DNA of 64,000 bases. Origin: Haliotis asinina. Lineage: Eukaryota; Mollusca; Gastropoda; Lepetellida; Haliotidae. Positions 1-13,149 of the stretch are shown here, piece by piece (within the stretch, counting starts at the first letter, position 1; each line of letters begins with the position of its first letter). The notes beneath the pieces were generated by a model, which saw only the letters and a program-made list of their open reading frames with translations, was not told the origin of the DNA and made no database searches. The stretch covers positions 54,460,843 through 54,524,842 of the forward strand of contig NC_090282.1 of NCBI RefSeq assembly GCF_037392515.1, written 5' to 3'. A program made the translations under genes and the position numbers.

Positions 1-1980
1 ATATACCACCACACTCCTACTGACAGCCCAATGTTACAGGATATACCACCACACTCCTACTGTCAGCCCTATGTTACAGGATATACCACCACCCTCCTAC
101 TGACAGCCCTATGTTACAGGATATACCACCATACTCCTACTGACAGCCCTATGTTACAGGATATACCACCACACTCCTACTGACAGCCCTATGTTACAGG
201 ATATACCATCACACTCCTACTGACAGCCTATGTTACTGGACATACAACACTCCTCTTGGAAGTCCTATGTTACAGGATATACCACCACACTCCTACTGAC
301 AGCCCTATGTTACAAGATATACCATCACGCTCCTACTGACAGCCCTATGTTACAGGATATACCACCATACTCCTACTGACAGCCCTATGTTACAGGATAT
401 ACCACCACACTCCTACTGACAGCCCTATGTTACAAGATATACCATCACGCTCCTACTGACAGCCCTATGTTACAGGATATACCACCATACTCCTACTGAC
501 AGCCCTATGTTACAGGATATACCATCACACTCCTACTGACAGCCTATGTTACTGGACATACAACACTCCTCTTGGAAGTCCTATGTTACAGGATATACCA
601 CCACACTCCTACTGACAGCCCTATGTTACAAGATATACCATCACGCTCCTACTGACAGCCCTATGTTACAGGATATACCACCACACTCCTACTGACAGCC
701 CTATGTTACAGGATATACCACCACACTCCTACTGACAGCCCTATGTTACTGGATATACCATCACACTCCTACTGACAGCCCTATGTTACAGGATATACCA
801 CCACACTCCTACTGACAGCCCTATGTTACAGGATATACCATCACACTCCTACTGACAGCGTATGTTACTGGACATACAACACTCCTCTTGGAAGTCCTAT
901 GTTACAGGATATACCACCACACTCCTACTGACAGCCCTATGTTACAAGATATACCATCACGCTCCTACTGACAGCCCTATGTTACAGGATATACCACCAC
1001 ACTCCTACTGACAGCCCTATGTTACAGGATATACCACCATACTCCTACTGACAGCCCTATGTTACAGGATATACCACCACACTCCTACTGACAGCCCTAT
1101 GTTACAGGATATACCACCATACTCCTACTGACAGCCCTATGTTACAGGATGTACCATCACACTCCTACTGACAGCCCTATGTTACAGGATATACCACCAC
1201 ACTCCTACTGACAGCCCTATGTTACAGGATATACCATCACACTCCTACTGACAGCCCTATGTTACAGGATATACCATCACACTCCTACTGACAGCCTATG
1301 TTACTGGTCATACAACACTCCTCTTGGAAGTCCTATGTTACAGGATATACCAGCACACTCCTACTGTCAGCCCTATGTTACAGGATATACCACCACACTC
1401 CTACTGAGAGCCCTATGTTACAGGATATACCACCACACTCCTACTGACAGCCCTATGTTACTGGATATACCATCACGCTCCTACTGACAGCCCTATGTTA
1501 CAGGATATACCATCACACTCCTACTGACAGCCTATGTTACTGGACATACAACACTCCTCTTGGAAGTCCTATGTTACAGGATATACCAGCACACTCCTAC
1601 TGTCAGCCCTATGTTACAGGATATACCATCACACTCCTACTGACAGCCCTATGTTACAGGATATACCACCACACTCCTACTGACAGCCCTATGTTACAGG
1701 ATATACCACCATACTCCTACTGACAGCCCTATGTTACAGGATATACCACCACACTCCTACTGACAGCCCTATGTTACAGGATATACCACCATACTCCTAC
1801 TGACAGCCCTATGTTACAGGATATACCATCACACTCCTACTGACAGCCCTATGTTACAGGATATACCACCACACTCCTACTGACAGCCCTATGTTACTGG
1901 ACATACAATACTCCTCTTGGAAGTCCTATGTTACAAGATATATCACCACACTCCTGCCAACAATCCTATTTTACTACACA
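1..1980. repeat. 40-bp minisatellite array (runs off left edge)
   Basis: About 48 head-to-tail copies of a 40-bp unit (core ctcctactgacagccctatg, then ttacaggatata). A diverged unit containing ctcttggaagtcc recurs near 250, 565, 880, 1320, 1560 and 1915, so the array has an irregular higher-order structure with spacings of about 240-430 bp. Units decay after about 1930. The array lies just beyond the last visible sulfotransferase exon, so it is probably in that gene's next intron or its 3' flank. It has no spacers, so it is not a CRISPR array. Confidence 0.95.
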
Positions 1981-2295
1981 TAGGACTGTTTCCTTTTTGC
2001 ATATTCTTCTCCATATACTCTTACTACTGGTTGTCTTACTAGCAATACCTCACATTGATGTTATCTATGTTTTACAGCTATATATCATATATATCTGCTT
2101 TCTGTATGGTAAGCTAAATATATTTGTCATAGGTAAGTGCAATTTTAGAACACGATTAAAAAGTGTAATCTATTGTGAATCCTAAGTCAAAATTTCATTG
2201 TGTTAAATAACTAATTGATACACTCAGTACAAGCATCAAGCATAAGTAAGATTGTGATCATACAGCAATCTAAAATGTGAAAAGAATTCCCTCAC

Positions 2296-5200
2296 CTTTC
2301 CTGTACATAATTTCTTTTCCACATTTGTAATAAGCCACAAGCTTGTTATCAAGCTGTTCTTTTGCAGCTTTCATAGCACTGAACTTTGTGTTTTGGGCAA
2401 TTTCATTTATGACATGTTCAGCAACATTCACTTCCAGGAAGTCAGCTAGGTTCTTTATTTCAGTGACTGGGTCCTGAAAAAAAAACAGTCAGTAATAGGA
2501 GAGATATAGCATGACAACCATTTGTGGGAAAGGTATGACAACCATTAGTGTGAGCGATATGACCACCTACAGTGGGAAAGATATGACAACCCCTAGTGAG
2601 AGAGATAACAACCCCTAGTGAGAGAGACATGACAACCTATAGCAGGAGATATATCCCAAACACTAGTGAGAGACATGACAATCACTAGCGGGAAAGATAT
2701 GACAATCTCTAGTGGGAGACATATGACAACCCTTAGCATGAGAGATATGACAGTCGCTGGTAGGAGAAATATTACAGCCACTAGTGAGTGAGTGAGTTTA
2801 GTTTTACGCCATACTCAGCAATATTCCAGCCATATGGCGGCCAGACAATCCAGTGATCAACATCATTAGCATCAAACTGCGCAATTGGGAACCAATGACA
2901 TGTCAACCAACCCGATGCCCTTAACCGCCTCTTACGAAAAGCATAATCGCCTTTCATGGCAAGCCTGGGTTGCTGAAGGCCTATTCTATCTCGGGACCCT
3001 CACAGGTCGACAACCACTAGTGGGAGAGATATGACAACCTATAGTGGGAGAGATATGACAACCTTTAGTGGGAGAGATATGCCAACCCCTAGTGTGAGAG
3101 ATATGACAGTCACTGGTAGAAGAGATATGACAGCCACTAGTGGGAGAGATATGACAACCTCTAATGGGAGAGACATGACAACCTATAGTGGGAGAGATAT
3201 GACAACCTGTAGTGGGAGAGATATGACAACCTATAGTGGGAGGGATATGATAGTCGCTGGTAGGAGATATATGACAACCTCTAGTGAGAGAGACATGACA
3301 ACCTACAGTGGAAGTGATATGACAACCTACAGTGGGAGAGATATGACAATTGCTGGTAGAGGAGATATGACAACCTATAGTGGGAGAGATATGACAACAC
3401 ATAAGAGTGTTTATTCTCCAAACCAGCTCAATATTTGCAGTTTAATTTAATCTATTGGATCTCCGTATTATTTTATTGTGCAAGGCAGATCTAGTGGCAC
3501 GATGGCAACTACAGTCTTGGCAACTACTCTTCCCATGTTATGAAAACATGGATCTTACAAACTCTGCATCTCTTGGGAACTACCTCAGTTGGTCAGTCAC
3601 ATTGACAGTGTCTTAGTATATTGAGATCAGCTACAAAATGTCGAACTTACTCACACAGTGACTAAATATTTGCTTATATGAACTTGTGGCTATTCTGAGT
3701 GGTCATTAGCATCAGGTAAATTCATAGAATGCTGTACATTTAAACTATCTGTCAAGACAAAAATAAGCCTATGACATTCCGGATGTAAATTTCTCTTGTA
3801 CTGCTCAAGACAGGATACTAAAGCACTGCCATGCTCTCTCTGACTGTTCCAAGTATTTGTTGAAACACTGAGTTGAAGATTACATGGTCAGCTGTATGTA
3901 TTTGTTCTAGTGAATTCCCAGCAAACTGAAAGTAGTCTGTATGTGTTCACTTCATTTCAAGAATGCAGTGTCTTGAAAGCCATGAAAATCGTGAAAATGT
4001 CATTCATATGCTTATTAAGGTCAGTTTTGTTGTCATGTGACCAGCACCTCATCCACTGAAAAGATGCACGTGGTGTAAACTAAATATGAAACAATTATTC
4101 CAGTATGAATGCTGCAGGATGTGAAGCGGATGGAAACTGTCACAGTCCACTCCATGAAATGTTTTTGTCAGCCAGAGAGTGCCACTATGTAGCATCAATG
4201 ATGAACATTCAACCATCATTCATATCAACACATGACCCATTCTCACATTTAAACTTACAGCTTAAGGTTCATTTCTTTTCTTCATTGTTGCATATGACAG
4301 CACAACAAACGTGGCCATGGTAAAACAGCTATTTGTTATTTCAGTTGAGAACAACTATGTTGTAGACATATGGACTACAGACAGTATCAGCTAGTAAAGG
4401 TAACTGTTGCTCAATAGGTATGATCTAATCTTTGAAGTTGGGGATTCTTTAGCATACACAGTGAAAGTCTCTCAAATACTTAAAGCCCAAATAGGCACGC
4501 CAAATATAGTTTTGACTGTGACAATTTTTCCTTATCACTGGATTAAATACAAGCCTGATACTGTATGATGGAAGAATGTAAGGGAGAGGAAACTGTTTGT
4601 ACACTCATCTGTTACCTGTTTCATGTCTTCATAATTGATCACGAGAAGTGGTCGTTCCGGATGCTTGACCTTCATGGCAGACCAGTTGATGATATGCTCC
4701 CACCAGGAGTTAAAAGGAACTGAAAATAAGACCAGCAGCACTAACTGATTTGCCGATACTATTGTTACTATTATCACAGGCCCCTTTTTCATTATACAAT
4801 AGCATATTTCAACTTGATCGATATGAACAGGGTTTATATCATTGTTTTACTGGCCTAGAAACTAAAACTAAGTTTCAGCTGCTAAAAAGCTTTGCACTGA
4901 CACCTATAATAGAGTGGAGAGACTTTGCACTGACACCTACAGTAGAATGGAGAGATTTTACACTGACACCTACAGTAGAGTGGAGAGACTATGTACTGAC
5001 ACCTATAATAGAGCGGAGAGACATTGCACTGACACCTATAATAGAGTGGAGAGACATTGCACTGACACCTATAATAGAGTGGAGAGACTTTGCACTGACA
5101 CCTACAGTAGAGTTGAGAGACTATGTACTTACACCTACAGTAGAGTGGAGTGACTATGCACTGACACCTATAGTAGAGAGGAGAGACTTTGCACTGACAC

Positions 5201-6197
5201 CTATAGTAGAGTGGAGAGACTATGTACTGACACCTACAGTAGAGTGGAAAGACTATGTACTGACACCTACAGTAGAGCGGAGAAACTATGTACTGACACC
5301 TACAGTAGAGTTGAGAGACAATGTACTGACACCTACAGTAGAGTGGAGAGACTATGCACTGACACCTATAGTAGAGAGGAGAGACTTTGCACTGACACCT
5401 ACAGCAGAGCGGACAGACCGTGTAGTGAGAGTAGAATGGAACATATTAACAATGACATATGTTCACATGTTATCAATAACAGCACTATACCCACCTTTTC
5501 CTTCAAGAAATAATGGAACAAAGTCACTGAACTGTCCTTCATATTCAAGTGGTTTCAATTGAGAAAGATGATTATAATATGAAACACAAATGTCTTTTGG
5601 GTCACGAACCAAGTACACTATCTTACAGCCCAGCTCAAAGGTTTCCTTTTGGAGTTCCTGGGGGTATCTGTGAGTTGTCAGTGTTCTGGGTGATGCCTGT
5701 TTAGCAATATGATCCAAAGGCATAAAATCTGTTATATGACCTTCCATGACTTCCTTAATCACTGTTGAGTTTCCTGATCTCAGCATGGTTACAATCTCCC
5801 AAATCCAGTGGAATCCTGTACAAAACATATTGATCAAGTTAACAACATTCAAATTGCTTTCATGCTCACAGCAGAAATTTGTATCAATCAGTTGAGAAAA
5901 GTCACAATCGGTCACCATTAAATGTTTTCCCTGTTAACGTTCATATGAGACCTAATTTTGGTCTAGCAATTAACACTACTGAGACACTCCGACATAAATC
6001 TGGAAATAGTCTTTGCTTTCAGATAAGGTCTTACCAGATTTGGGGTATGAACAAATATAGACATCATCAGATCTGGTTTTCATTGTCCTGAGGGAATACC
6101 AGTGGTCAGGTGACCCAGAAGGAGTCAGGTATCGTCCATCCACATCCTTCATGGTCAATGAACACCCACCAGCATCTGGGAACTTGACTAAGCTCAT
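2296..6197 (-). CDS. Cytosolic sulfotransferase (SULT family), four exons, 3' end missing
   Basis: Transfers sulfate from PAPS to a small hydroxyl or amine acceptor in the cytosol. Exons in transcript order are 6197-6035, 5815-5495, 4719-4616 and 2473-2296, all with GT-AG borders and compatible phases, giving 255 residues of an expected 290-300. Visible family features are the 5' PAPS loop YPKSG (51-55, split by intron 1), the catalytic-type His103 in TTHRYP, the 3'-phosphate site Arg125 and Ser133 in LVRDPKDICVSYYN, FLEGK-VPFNSWWEH across exons 2/3, and the FSAMK region in exon 4. The usual Thr-Thr-Trp after the loop is Phe-His-Trp. The last exon, which should carry the RKGxxGDWKN motif, is not seen and probably lies left of position 1. 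An acceptor-like tag just before 6231 means the true start could be in an earlier exon. Acceptor substrate is unknown. Confidence 0.88.
2510..3400. repeat. 24-bp minisatellite in sulfotransferase intron 3, split by a SINE
   Basis: Tandem copies of a 24-bp unit (gggagagatatgacaacc plus tatagt). The unit is a multiple of three and stop-poor, so both strands show long open frames. They are not conserved coding sequence. The array sits between exons 3 and 4 of the minus-strand sulfotransferase gene and is interrupted at 2785-3009 by a SINE. Confidence 0.92.
2785..3009 (-). mobile_element. SINE copy inserted in the 24-bp minisatellite
   Basis: It begins gtgagtgagtgagtttag and contains caatattccagc, agacaatccagtgatcaac and gggttgctgaaggcctattc, as in the copies at 17158 and 49119. 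Part of the middle is deleted. Flanking ccactagtg on both sides may be a target-site duplication, but the flanks are themselves repeat units, so this is ambiguous. The minus strand is taken as sense because the gtgag end looks like a reversed 3' tail. Confidence 0.9.
3435..4530. other. Sulfotransferase intron 3, non-repetitive part
   Basis: AT-rich intronic sequence between the 24-bp array and exon 3. No exon, RNA gene or recognisable transposon was seen on either strand. Confidence 0.5.
4893..5430. repeat. 33-bp minisatellite in sulfotransferase intron 2
   Basis: About 16 copies of a 33-bp unit (gcactgacacctacagtaga plus gtggagagactat). Because 33 is divisible by three, an open frame of about 270 codons crosses it on the plus strand, antisense to the sulfotransferase gene. 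That frame is a by-product of the repeat. Confidence 0.93.
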
Positions 6198-6231
6198 TGT
6201 TTCAATGGTACCAACCGAATGCCAGTTTTCC

Positions 6232-8920
6232 TACAATGTGAAACCAATAAAACTGAGATTAGTCATTATTTTAAAACCTGCTGAAAAGAAGGTATGTCCA
6301 GAATACTGGCCCTGCAGCACGCCTTCCTGTAAAGCTATGTACAGCTTGAATACTGAGAATAACATGTTATTATGTTTGTTTAAGGCAGCAGTCTTCAAGG
6401 TAACATGAATTGTCTACCATTGTCATCATCACAACTTGAAATCAACCCATAATAGTTACGATAAACCCTGGATCACAATCAGAGGGAAGGTGACTAAGCA
6501 AAGGAAGGTGTCTAAGCTTGGAAATGCAATTTCGCACATCACATTGCTGCATGTTGTACTGGATTAATGGTGTAAACGTAAGTTGGTGGGCTATTCAACA
6601 AGAAAAGAATTTAAGCTCTTGCTGTTGTGTACTACAAAAGTGTTGAGGACATATGTTAACCAACCACATTTTGGTTCATAGCCCTCTAAAACTAATCTTT
6701 TGCTGTCTCAGGAGAACAGTCATGAAAAGAAGCTTTGAATACATTATTTAAAGGTCCATAATTTATGGTTTCAACCTGGTGGTCTAACACTGCCACTAAT
6801 AGCACCTGTAAGATCATTTTGCTACTATTTGTAAAGGAATGGGCTACTATGGTAAAGGATGGAGGACATAACTTTAAGACAATGTTTATATGCATACATG
6901 TAAACCAAATGGAGCATGTTGATTCATATCTTCAACCTAAACAAATAGAAAGGGAACAGAGGATGCCCATCAAATGTCTGTTGTGGTTCTAGTCTGGTAT
7001 TAATAAAGGAACTCAGTAGTGCAAACATGTTTTAATTTCCTATGAGTGGATGGTATGATGATTGATCTAACTGGATTCTAAGTCTGTGTTTTGTACCTTG
7101 GTATTGCATCATGTTATCATGTCATGGAATAATACAAGTCTGAACTATGGTACACAGAAAATATTGGTTTGTATTTATGCAACAATGAAGTTGTATCCTC
7201 AAAACTGCAAGAGCCATCCATAGTTGTTTAGGCAACTAAACTGCATTACACTATAATAAATACACCCTTGTTGGAAATGCTGGAAATGCATGGAAAATGC
7301 TTTCTGGCTTCAATACCAATGTAATGCATTTGACACAAGATGAAAGCACATATATGATACATGTACAACTCTACCTATTTGAACATCAAAGTGGAAAGTA
7401 TGATTTCCTCCTTCATTACACTTTTTGAGTAAAATGAGAGTTTATGTGAAATATTGCCATTTGTTAATTATATTAACCCATGTTTCAACTTGAGTCACCC
7501 AGTTCCCAGATGACAGGTTTATTTGTGAGATTTCTGGATACTTTGATAGTGACAAAAGTTTATTGTCCTCTTTAAATCTGTTGAGTGTTCAGTACATTGG
7601 ACATATGCACATCTTCATGCTATTAAAACTAAACACCATATCTACCTGAATATTGTTTAATTTTCAGCCTTTACACACAGTATCTGCTTTCCATTGAAAC
7701 TGAAAAGTGACCATTTGTCACAAATATGACAGAGCCATAGTGCCAGTATTTATTGTTTAATTTGTGCGTTATTTTACATATAAAGTTTTGAGGATAAATG
7801 AGTCTGCAAACCACAGTTTTGTAATAAGCTATCATGACAACTTGTCAGGTACTGACCTGAAGGTTATAGGGAATACACTACTCAGCACATTTCATGGTTT
7901 AAGCTGTTTAATCATGGAAATAGAGAAAGGTGGGAATGCCAACTTCAAATTTCGCTGTTTAGGTTGAGGTATGCATGGCGTACAGAAATTTAGGTAGTTT
8001 ACTTCTGTTTGGCATTTGACAGCTAGCGCTAACACCAGCAGTTATATGTAATGCAAATTTCGGGGGTAGGGGGAGTGCATTTGTCATCACGTGCTGACTC
8101 CTGTTTAAGTATGGGTAGGTTGGCTTTTTAACTTTTTTATTGTGTTTTGGTGTATTATTTTGCAATTATTCTGTTGAAATTTCAGCCATTTCAATAATAG
8201 AGTCAATAATAGAGCTATGGGGTTAACAGATCAGGGTAAATTTGGGTTGGTAGGCCCCAGGAGGTAAACGGTCTATCCTCTTATAGTGCAATATCCATGT
8301 CTAACTGAATATCTCACCAGTGATGTATTTTTGTATTTTGCATGTAGTGAAGTGCAATATATCCTTACCTAAATGAATTGCATCTGATGAAATGATTCAA
8401 ATCTGTATATACACTTGACAGTTTCAGATTGAAGGTACATATTTCTTTTTGACAAGTATGTTATTGAATACAAATGAAAATGTTAGCAAACATTCACAAT
8501 TTAAATCATATTGTAATAATCCTGACATCATACAGATGACACATTCAGTTGCAAATGTCACAAAGTTGACGTATATGCAAGGTTCGAAATAACCCCCTGG
8601 CCTGTCACACGAAATAGGCCAGTAAATCTCTGAAGTCAGTTGCAGTGTCATTTTGTAACATTCCTCTCTCTCTGTGACTTAATCATAAAGTTTTAAATCC
8701 ACCAAGATTGAACCTGATAGAATAGATGTGTTTGTTTTCTTATTTGTTCTTTAATGCTTTGAGTCATTTTGTAATCGATTGTTTTCATTGTACATTTATA
8801 CTCTGAGTTAGAGAATTATTAAGTGGTCTAGTAACTTTCACATATATAGTTTATAAGCTAGCTCATCTGGCTAGGGAAGTCTGGAAACTCTTTCAGACCC
8901 AGTATATAAGTGAGATACAT
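6232..8920. other. AT-rich sequence upstream of the sulfotransferase gene
   Basis: No convincing exon, tRNA or classified mobile element was recognised. A promoter or 5' UTR exon for the sulfotransferase gene could lie here, but nothing in the sequence marks one. Confidence 0.4.
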
Positions 8921-8929
8921 AACTGTCTC

Positions 8930-9550
8930 ATAACTCTCTCATTCTCCACCAAGCCTTTGTTTCAGTTTACCAACTGCTCTCTCTGCTAAGACCTTGTTCC
9001 AGTGTACCAACAGCTCTCTCTCCCTTTCAACACCAAGCCCTTGTTTCAGTGTACCAACTGCTCTCTCTGCTAAGCGCATGTTCTACTGTACCAACAGCTG
9101 TCTCTACCAAGCCCATATTTCCGAGTACCAACAGCTCTCCATGCCAAGCCCTTGTTTCACTGTACCAACAGCTCTCCATGCCAAGCCCTTGTTTCACTAT
9201 ATCAACAGCTCTCTCTAACAAGCCAATGTTTCACTGTTTTCACTCTCTCTTGCAAGCCCTTGTTTCACCATACCAACAACTCTCTCTGCCAAGCCAATGT
9301 TTCACCATACAAACAACTCTATCTAACAAGCCAATGTTTCACCATATCAACAACTCTATCTAACAAGCCCTTGTTTCACCATACCAACAACTCTATCTGC
9401 CAAGCCAATGTTTCACTATACCAACAACCCTCTCTACTAAGCCCTTGTTTCACTATACCAACAACTCTCCCTGCCAAGCCAATGTTTCACTATACCAACA
9501 ACCCTCTCTACCAAGCCCTTGTTTCACTGTTTTCACTCTCTCTGCCAAGC
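8930..9550. repeat. 37-bp minisatellite derived from a Ty3/gypsy integrase segment
   Basis: About 16 copies with a 37-bp period (for example aagccaatgt at 9291 and 9328). On the minus strand each unit reads ggcttggcagagagagttg then ttggtatagtgaaacaag, which encodes a GLAERVVGIVKQ-like peptide. It is continuous at about 9550 with an integrase fragment reading HYPSSNGLAE, so the array appears to have grown out of the retroelement coding sequence. Confidence 0.85.
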
Positions 9551-11150
9551 CATTGGAAGATGGATAATGTGGGGCAGTAGTGCCATGTTACACAAGATAA
9601 TGCTGCATAAATTCTTGAAATTGTACAGAAACAAAATCTGTGCCATTAACACTTGAGGTAAACCATGTTTAGCAAAGATTCTTGTAAAGTGTGACACTGT
9701 AGGTGTAGCAGTAGAAGTATTAGAAGCAGTCAAGGTTCTGAAGATGTAAGTAACTGGTTGCTCTCATCCATCACTTAGTTTATGAGCCAAAATGAAACCA
9801 TATGGTGAATCACTGCATTGCAGCAGCAATGGCTTGTTTAAGGCAAGTTAGCTGATTGCAAGAAATCTTTAGAGGAGTCAAAAACTGGCTGCCGGATCAC
9901 TGTCCAAGTCCAGGGGGTACCCTTCTACTATAAATCATACATCACAGACAGGGTATTTGGTAGGTTTGGCAAGAATCATCAATGGTAGTACTGAAGCAAA
10001 GCCAAATAAAAGTAGCAAGCCATTTTTTTAGTCTTACCCTGACAAGTTACAAAGCTTCAAATTTCGATGGTATTGAGGGTTTGCCCCATCCTTTTCACTG
10101 ATAATAATGTGGCAAAGTTCAGAGACTGACTGAAGACCTGGTGCATCTTGTACTGCTGAGAGTTTCTTGTCCATTGGTCTTGGACCTTCCTTATCCAACT
10201 TATGTCCAAGATACTCAACAGGAACTGCCATTTCTCTTTCTGTAGTCTCAGTCCAGTATCATGTAACAGTTGCAAAGTGATGCTGATCATCAAAGTCTGT
10301 GCCATACCATCTTGGTAAACAGCAGTCCTTGCAAGACATTGTCCAATGAAAAAGAGCTAGTGCTGAGCTACACCAAATGGGAGACACATATTGTGCTTAA
10401 ACAAACTTTTGCGAGTACTCATGAGAAAATATTTCCTTGATTCTTTGGAAATTGCTGATGAGCATGAGTAAAGTCAAGCTTTGTGTACTTTCGAGGTTCA
10501 GTCAGTTTAGACCACAAATCTTCAAGTACGTCACAATTATCAAACTTTTCTTCAGAGACACTGTGAATTTTCTGTCTTCGGTTGTTAGGAGTATCTTTGT
10601 TGCTTGTAGCCTTGGGATTAGAACTTCCATGTATAGACAGATTTTTCTTCATATGACCTGTGGTGTGTCCACAGTTATGACACTTCTGATTCTTCATATA
10701 ACAACTGTTAGCATTACGATAGTCATCTCCACACTTGTAACATAATTTCCTGGTGCTGCATGGTAGTCAGCCTGGACAAATGGGCCTTCTTTCTGACCTA
10801 TTCACAGTAGTAGCACTTGCAAAACTTCACATATTCCCATGAAAATAATCCAGATTGCTGTTAGCAATTTCAACTGCTTGAGCCATTCTTAACAGTGTAG
10901 TGAAGCTAAAGTCAACTTGAAACAGTAACGTCCTTTGAATATTCTCATCAGAAACTCCACATGCAAGCCCATCTAGAAGCACAGTGTATAAAGCAGCACG
11001 GAAGTATTTACTTAACTTCTATGCTACATATACCACTACTGACTCACAAGGCTTCCTATAGTGGGCATCACACGGCAAACTAAACTCCAAGAAAGCATGT
11101 TGTCAAAATCAAGCTTGAGAGCGTGAACATTCCACAACTCAAATTTCACA
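9540..11150 (-). mobile_element. Decayed Ty3/gypsy LTR retrotransposon
   Basis: On the minus strand the pieces occur in gag-pol order. A gag-like stretch reads LLLDGLACGVSDENIQRTLL (about 10,985-10,910). A zinc-knuckle-like CHNCGHTTGH lies near 10,680. Reverse transcriptase pieces are YTKLDFTHAHQQF (about 10,480), LPFGVA (about 10,380), GLRLQKEKWQF and EYLGHKLDKEGPRPMDKKL (10,240-10,130). Integrase pieces are FAKHGLPQV and HYPSSNGLAE (9,690-9,545). Frameshifts and stops break it throughout, the RNase H region is mostly lost, and no LTR was identified. It is a dead copy. Confidence 0.85.
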
Positions 11151-12120
11151 ATTGTGAAACTGTTGTCAAGAAATAGGATTGGTCTCTATTTTCACCAACT
11201 TTGCCATCAAATTGTCATGAGATGCTGTGGTTATCTGGTCAACTGCACCAAAGGATACATGGCACTTGGATGACACGAAGCTTAGATATGTGTTTGATGT
11301 GTGGAAATGCGAACTTGACAACTTTTAAAATCTTACCATGTCTTGTAAAACTTCAGTTTGTCTTGCAAAGGTTGCTTATCTCTTGTGTTAATTTACTTTC
11401 AATGTAAGAAAGCTTCAGAAGGTTTAGAATTGAAACAGTTATTCAACAAATCTTGGTCATTACATGATTTACCTGAAGGCAAGTATGACTGTAGCAATAT
11501 ACACAGTGTTTAAAACTCCCAAATTCTAAGCCAGACAGCTGGAATGGTAACTTAAAAATTACCAGTCAGGACACAAACATGCCAGTCTGGTTTTCAGCTA
11601 TAAACAACAACACAGAAATCATGTTTCTGAGTACTTTACTGCATGTATTGTAATGTCAAGGCTAAGTTTGGCCTTGTATGTTGTACATTTTGCCCCACAA
11701 TCAAGATCAGAGAAAAATGAATCCAGTCTAGTTAGCATGGTCATTGTCATTTTTCTGAGCGGCAGCAGCAAGGACATCATCACTTGCACTTGGATGCTGC
11801 AGAAACACAATAACATCCTTCAGAGTTGTTAGGGGTAAAGAAAACTAACGGACCACCAGGCAAGCAGCTCTTGAAATTTGACCATCCAATATGAAAACAA
11901 ACCGTTCAGGACAGTCAGGCAGGCTGGAATTTTAAATGCTAGCATTCTTTGACTGGTACATGACAATACCATTCAACACAACATTTTTCTACATCTTATT
12001 TTCAATTCTGCTGGTCACAAGATTATGTTCCAACAAGTTGCACCAGAGCTCCCAACAAATTGTTGTGATTTGTAATCAACTTCTTGGGAACATCAAACAG
12101 ACTGGACCACTGTCATATGT
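11151..12120. other. Unassigned sequence between the gypsy remnant and the first TTAA element
   Basis: No host exon recognised. It may include the outer part of the gypsy element on the minus strand, but no diagnostic motif was found. Confidence 0.35.
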
Positions 12121-13123
12121 TTAAAGGTCACATGCAACCAAAAAATCAAACATAATTAAAACATAATTATCACTTATTCATGACATATAATATACATTTC
12201 TGCTTGTAAAAAAAACAAATAAACAAAATTATAAGCGTACAATCGTGATTCAAAAGTGAAATATTTTGTACTTGGGCTTACTTCCCTTGAAACGAAGCCG
12301 TCGGGAGACCGAACCCAGTCATCGCAGATGGTTATGCACTCAAGTGTAACAACAACTTCCGATTGGCTGGTTCATTTGCTGATATGCTGAGGGCTCATTT
12401 TGTGTACAGAAAGATGATCTGTTTGATGGGCATTTTAGAAGTATGGTCAGTCACAAGAACTTAAGATTCTGTATGGATAACCACTTCTTTTATTGTACTT
12501 GATACATCGTTTCAGTATGGATTCATATATCGCTGTCAAACAAAATCTGAACACTAGAAGACGTTGTTATCCATAAAGAATTTATATAGAGATGTTGGGT
12601 TTTGTAAAAACATGTCCTTTGAATTTGCATTCGATCCAATCAAAAATCATCTCAGTAGAGATGGTGAACTACTGCGTAGCTGGAAAGTGTCATTCGTCAA
12701 AGTACAAAGCAGGACTATTTTGTTTATGGCGTATAGCCTGATAGGTGTTAAGTTCAAATTGCATGTGGTCAATGACTGAAGCTGTGTATTGCATACTGTC
12801 TTTAGCAGACAGGCAGGCAGACATATAGGTGTGAAAACACCAGACATTGAGCTTTCCCTGTGACAGACACTGCTTACCACGATCAACAAGTTTGTTTGTG
12901 TAACGAGTAGATTATTTACTATCTATTGTACACATCCAAGATTAGACTATTGCTCATGACCTCATACTCCAGGCATGCATACTATTTCTTGCTGGCTTTT
13001 TTTTAATCGCATTTTTTTTCAACTTTATAGGTTGAATTGGCATTTTTTATTTTTTTCGGTAAGTGCATACCGAAAGGTATCAGAATCTGCAAAGTTGTGT
13101 TTTACGTTGCATGTGACCTTTAA
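12121..13123. mobile_element. Non-autonomous TTAA-flanked DNA transposon, copy 1
   Basis: Both ends read TTAA followed inward by AGGTCACATGCAAC, giving perfect 14-bp terminal inverted repeats and a TTAA duplication as made by piggyBac-type transposases. No transposase frame is present in the 1.0 kb. The interior contains a stretch like the tail of the local Penelope terminal repeats (minus strand: GAAACG, then AAAAGAAGTGGTTATCCATA near 12,475), so it may be a composite. Confidence 0.75.
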
Positions 13124-13149
13124 GAGTAATGGCTGTTGAATCAACATGA

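Noticed and set aside
1..1980. Regular 40-bp repeats resembling a CRISPR array
   Set aside because: Copies are contiguous without spacers, the host is a eukaryote, and no cas genes are present.
2986..3450. Open frames on both strands with eight-residue repeats (MTTYSGRD / CHISPTIG types)
   Set aside because: By-product of a 24-bp stop-poor minisatellite, open on both strands at once and cut by a SINE.
4750..5562. 270-codon plus-strand open frame with an 11-residue repeat (ALTPIIEWRDF type)
   Set aside because: It is the 33-bp minisatellite within the sulfotransferase intron; other frames and the shifted frame are also open, and the flanks have no gene features.
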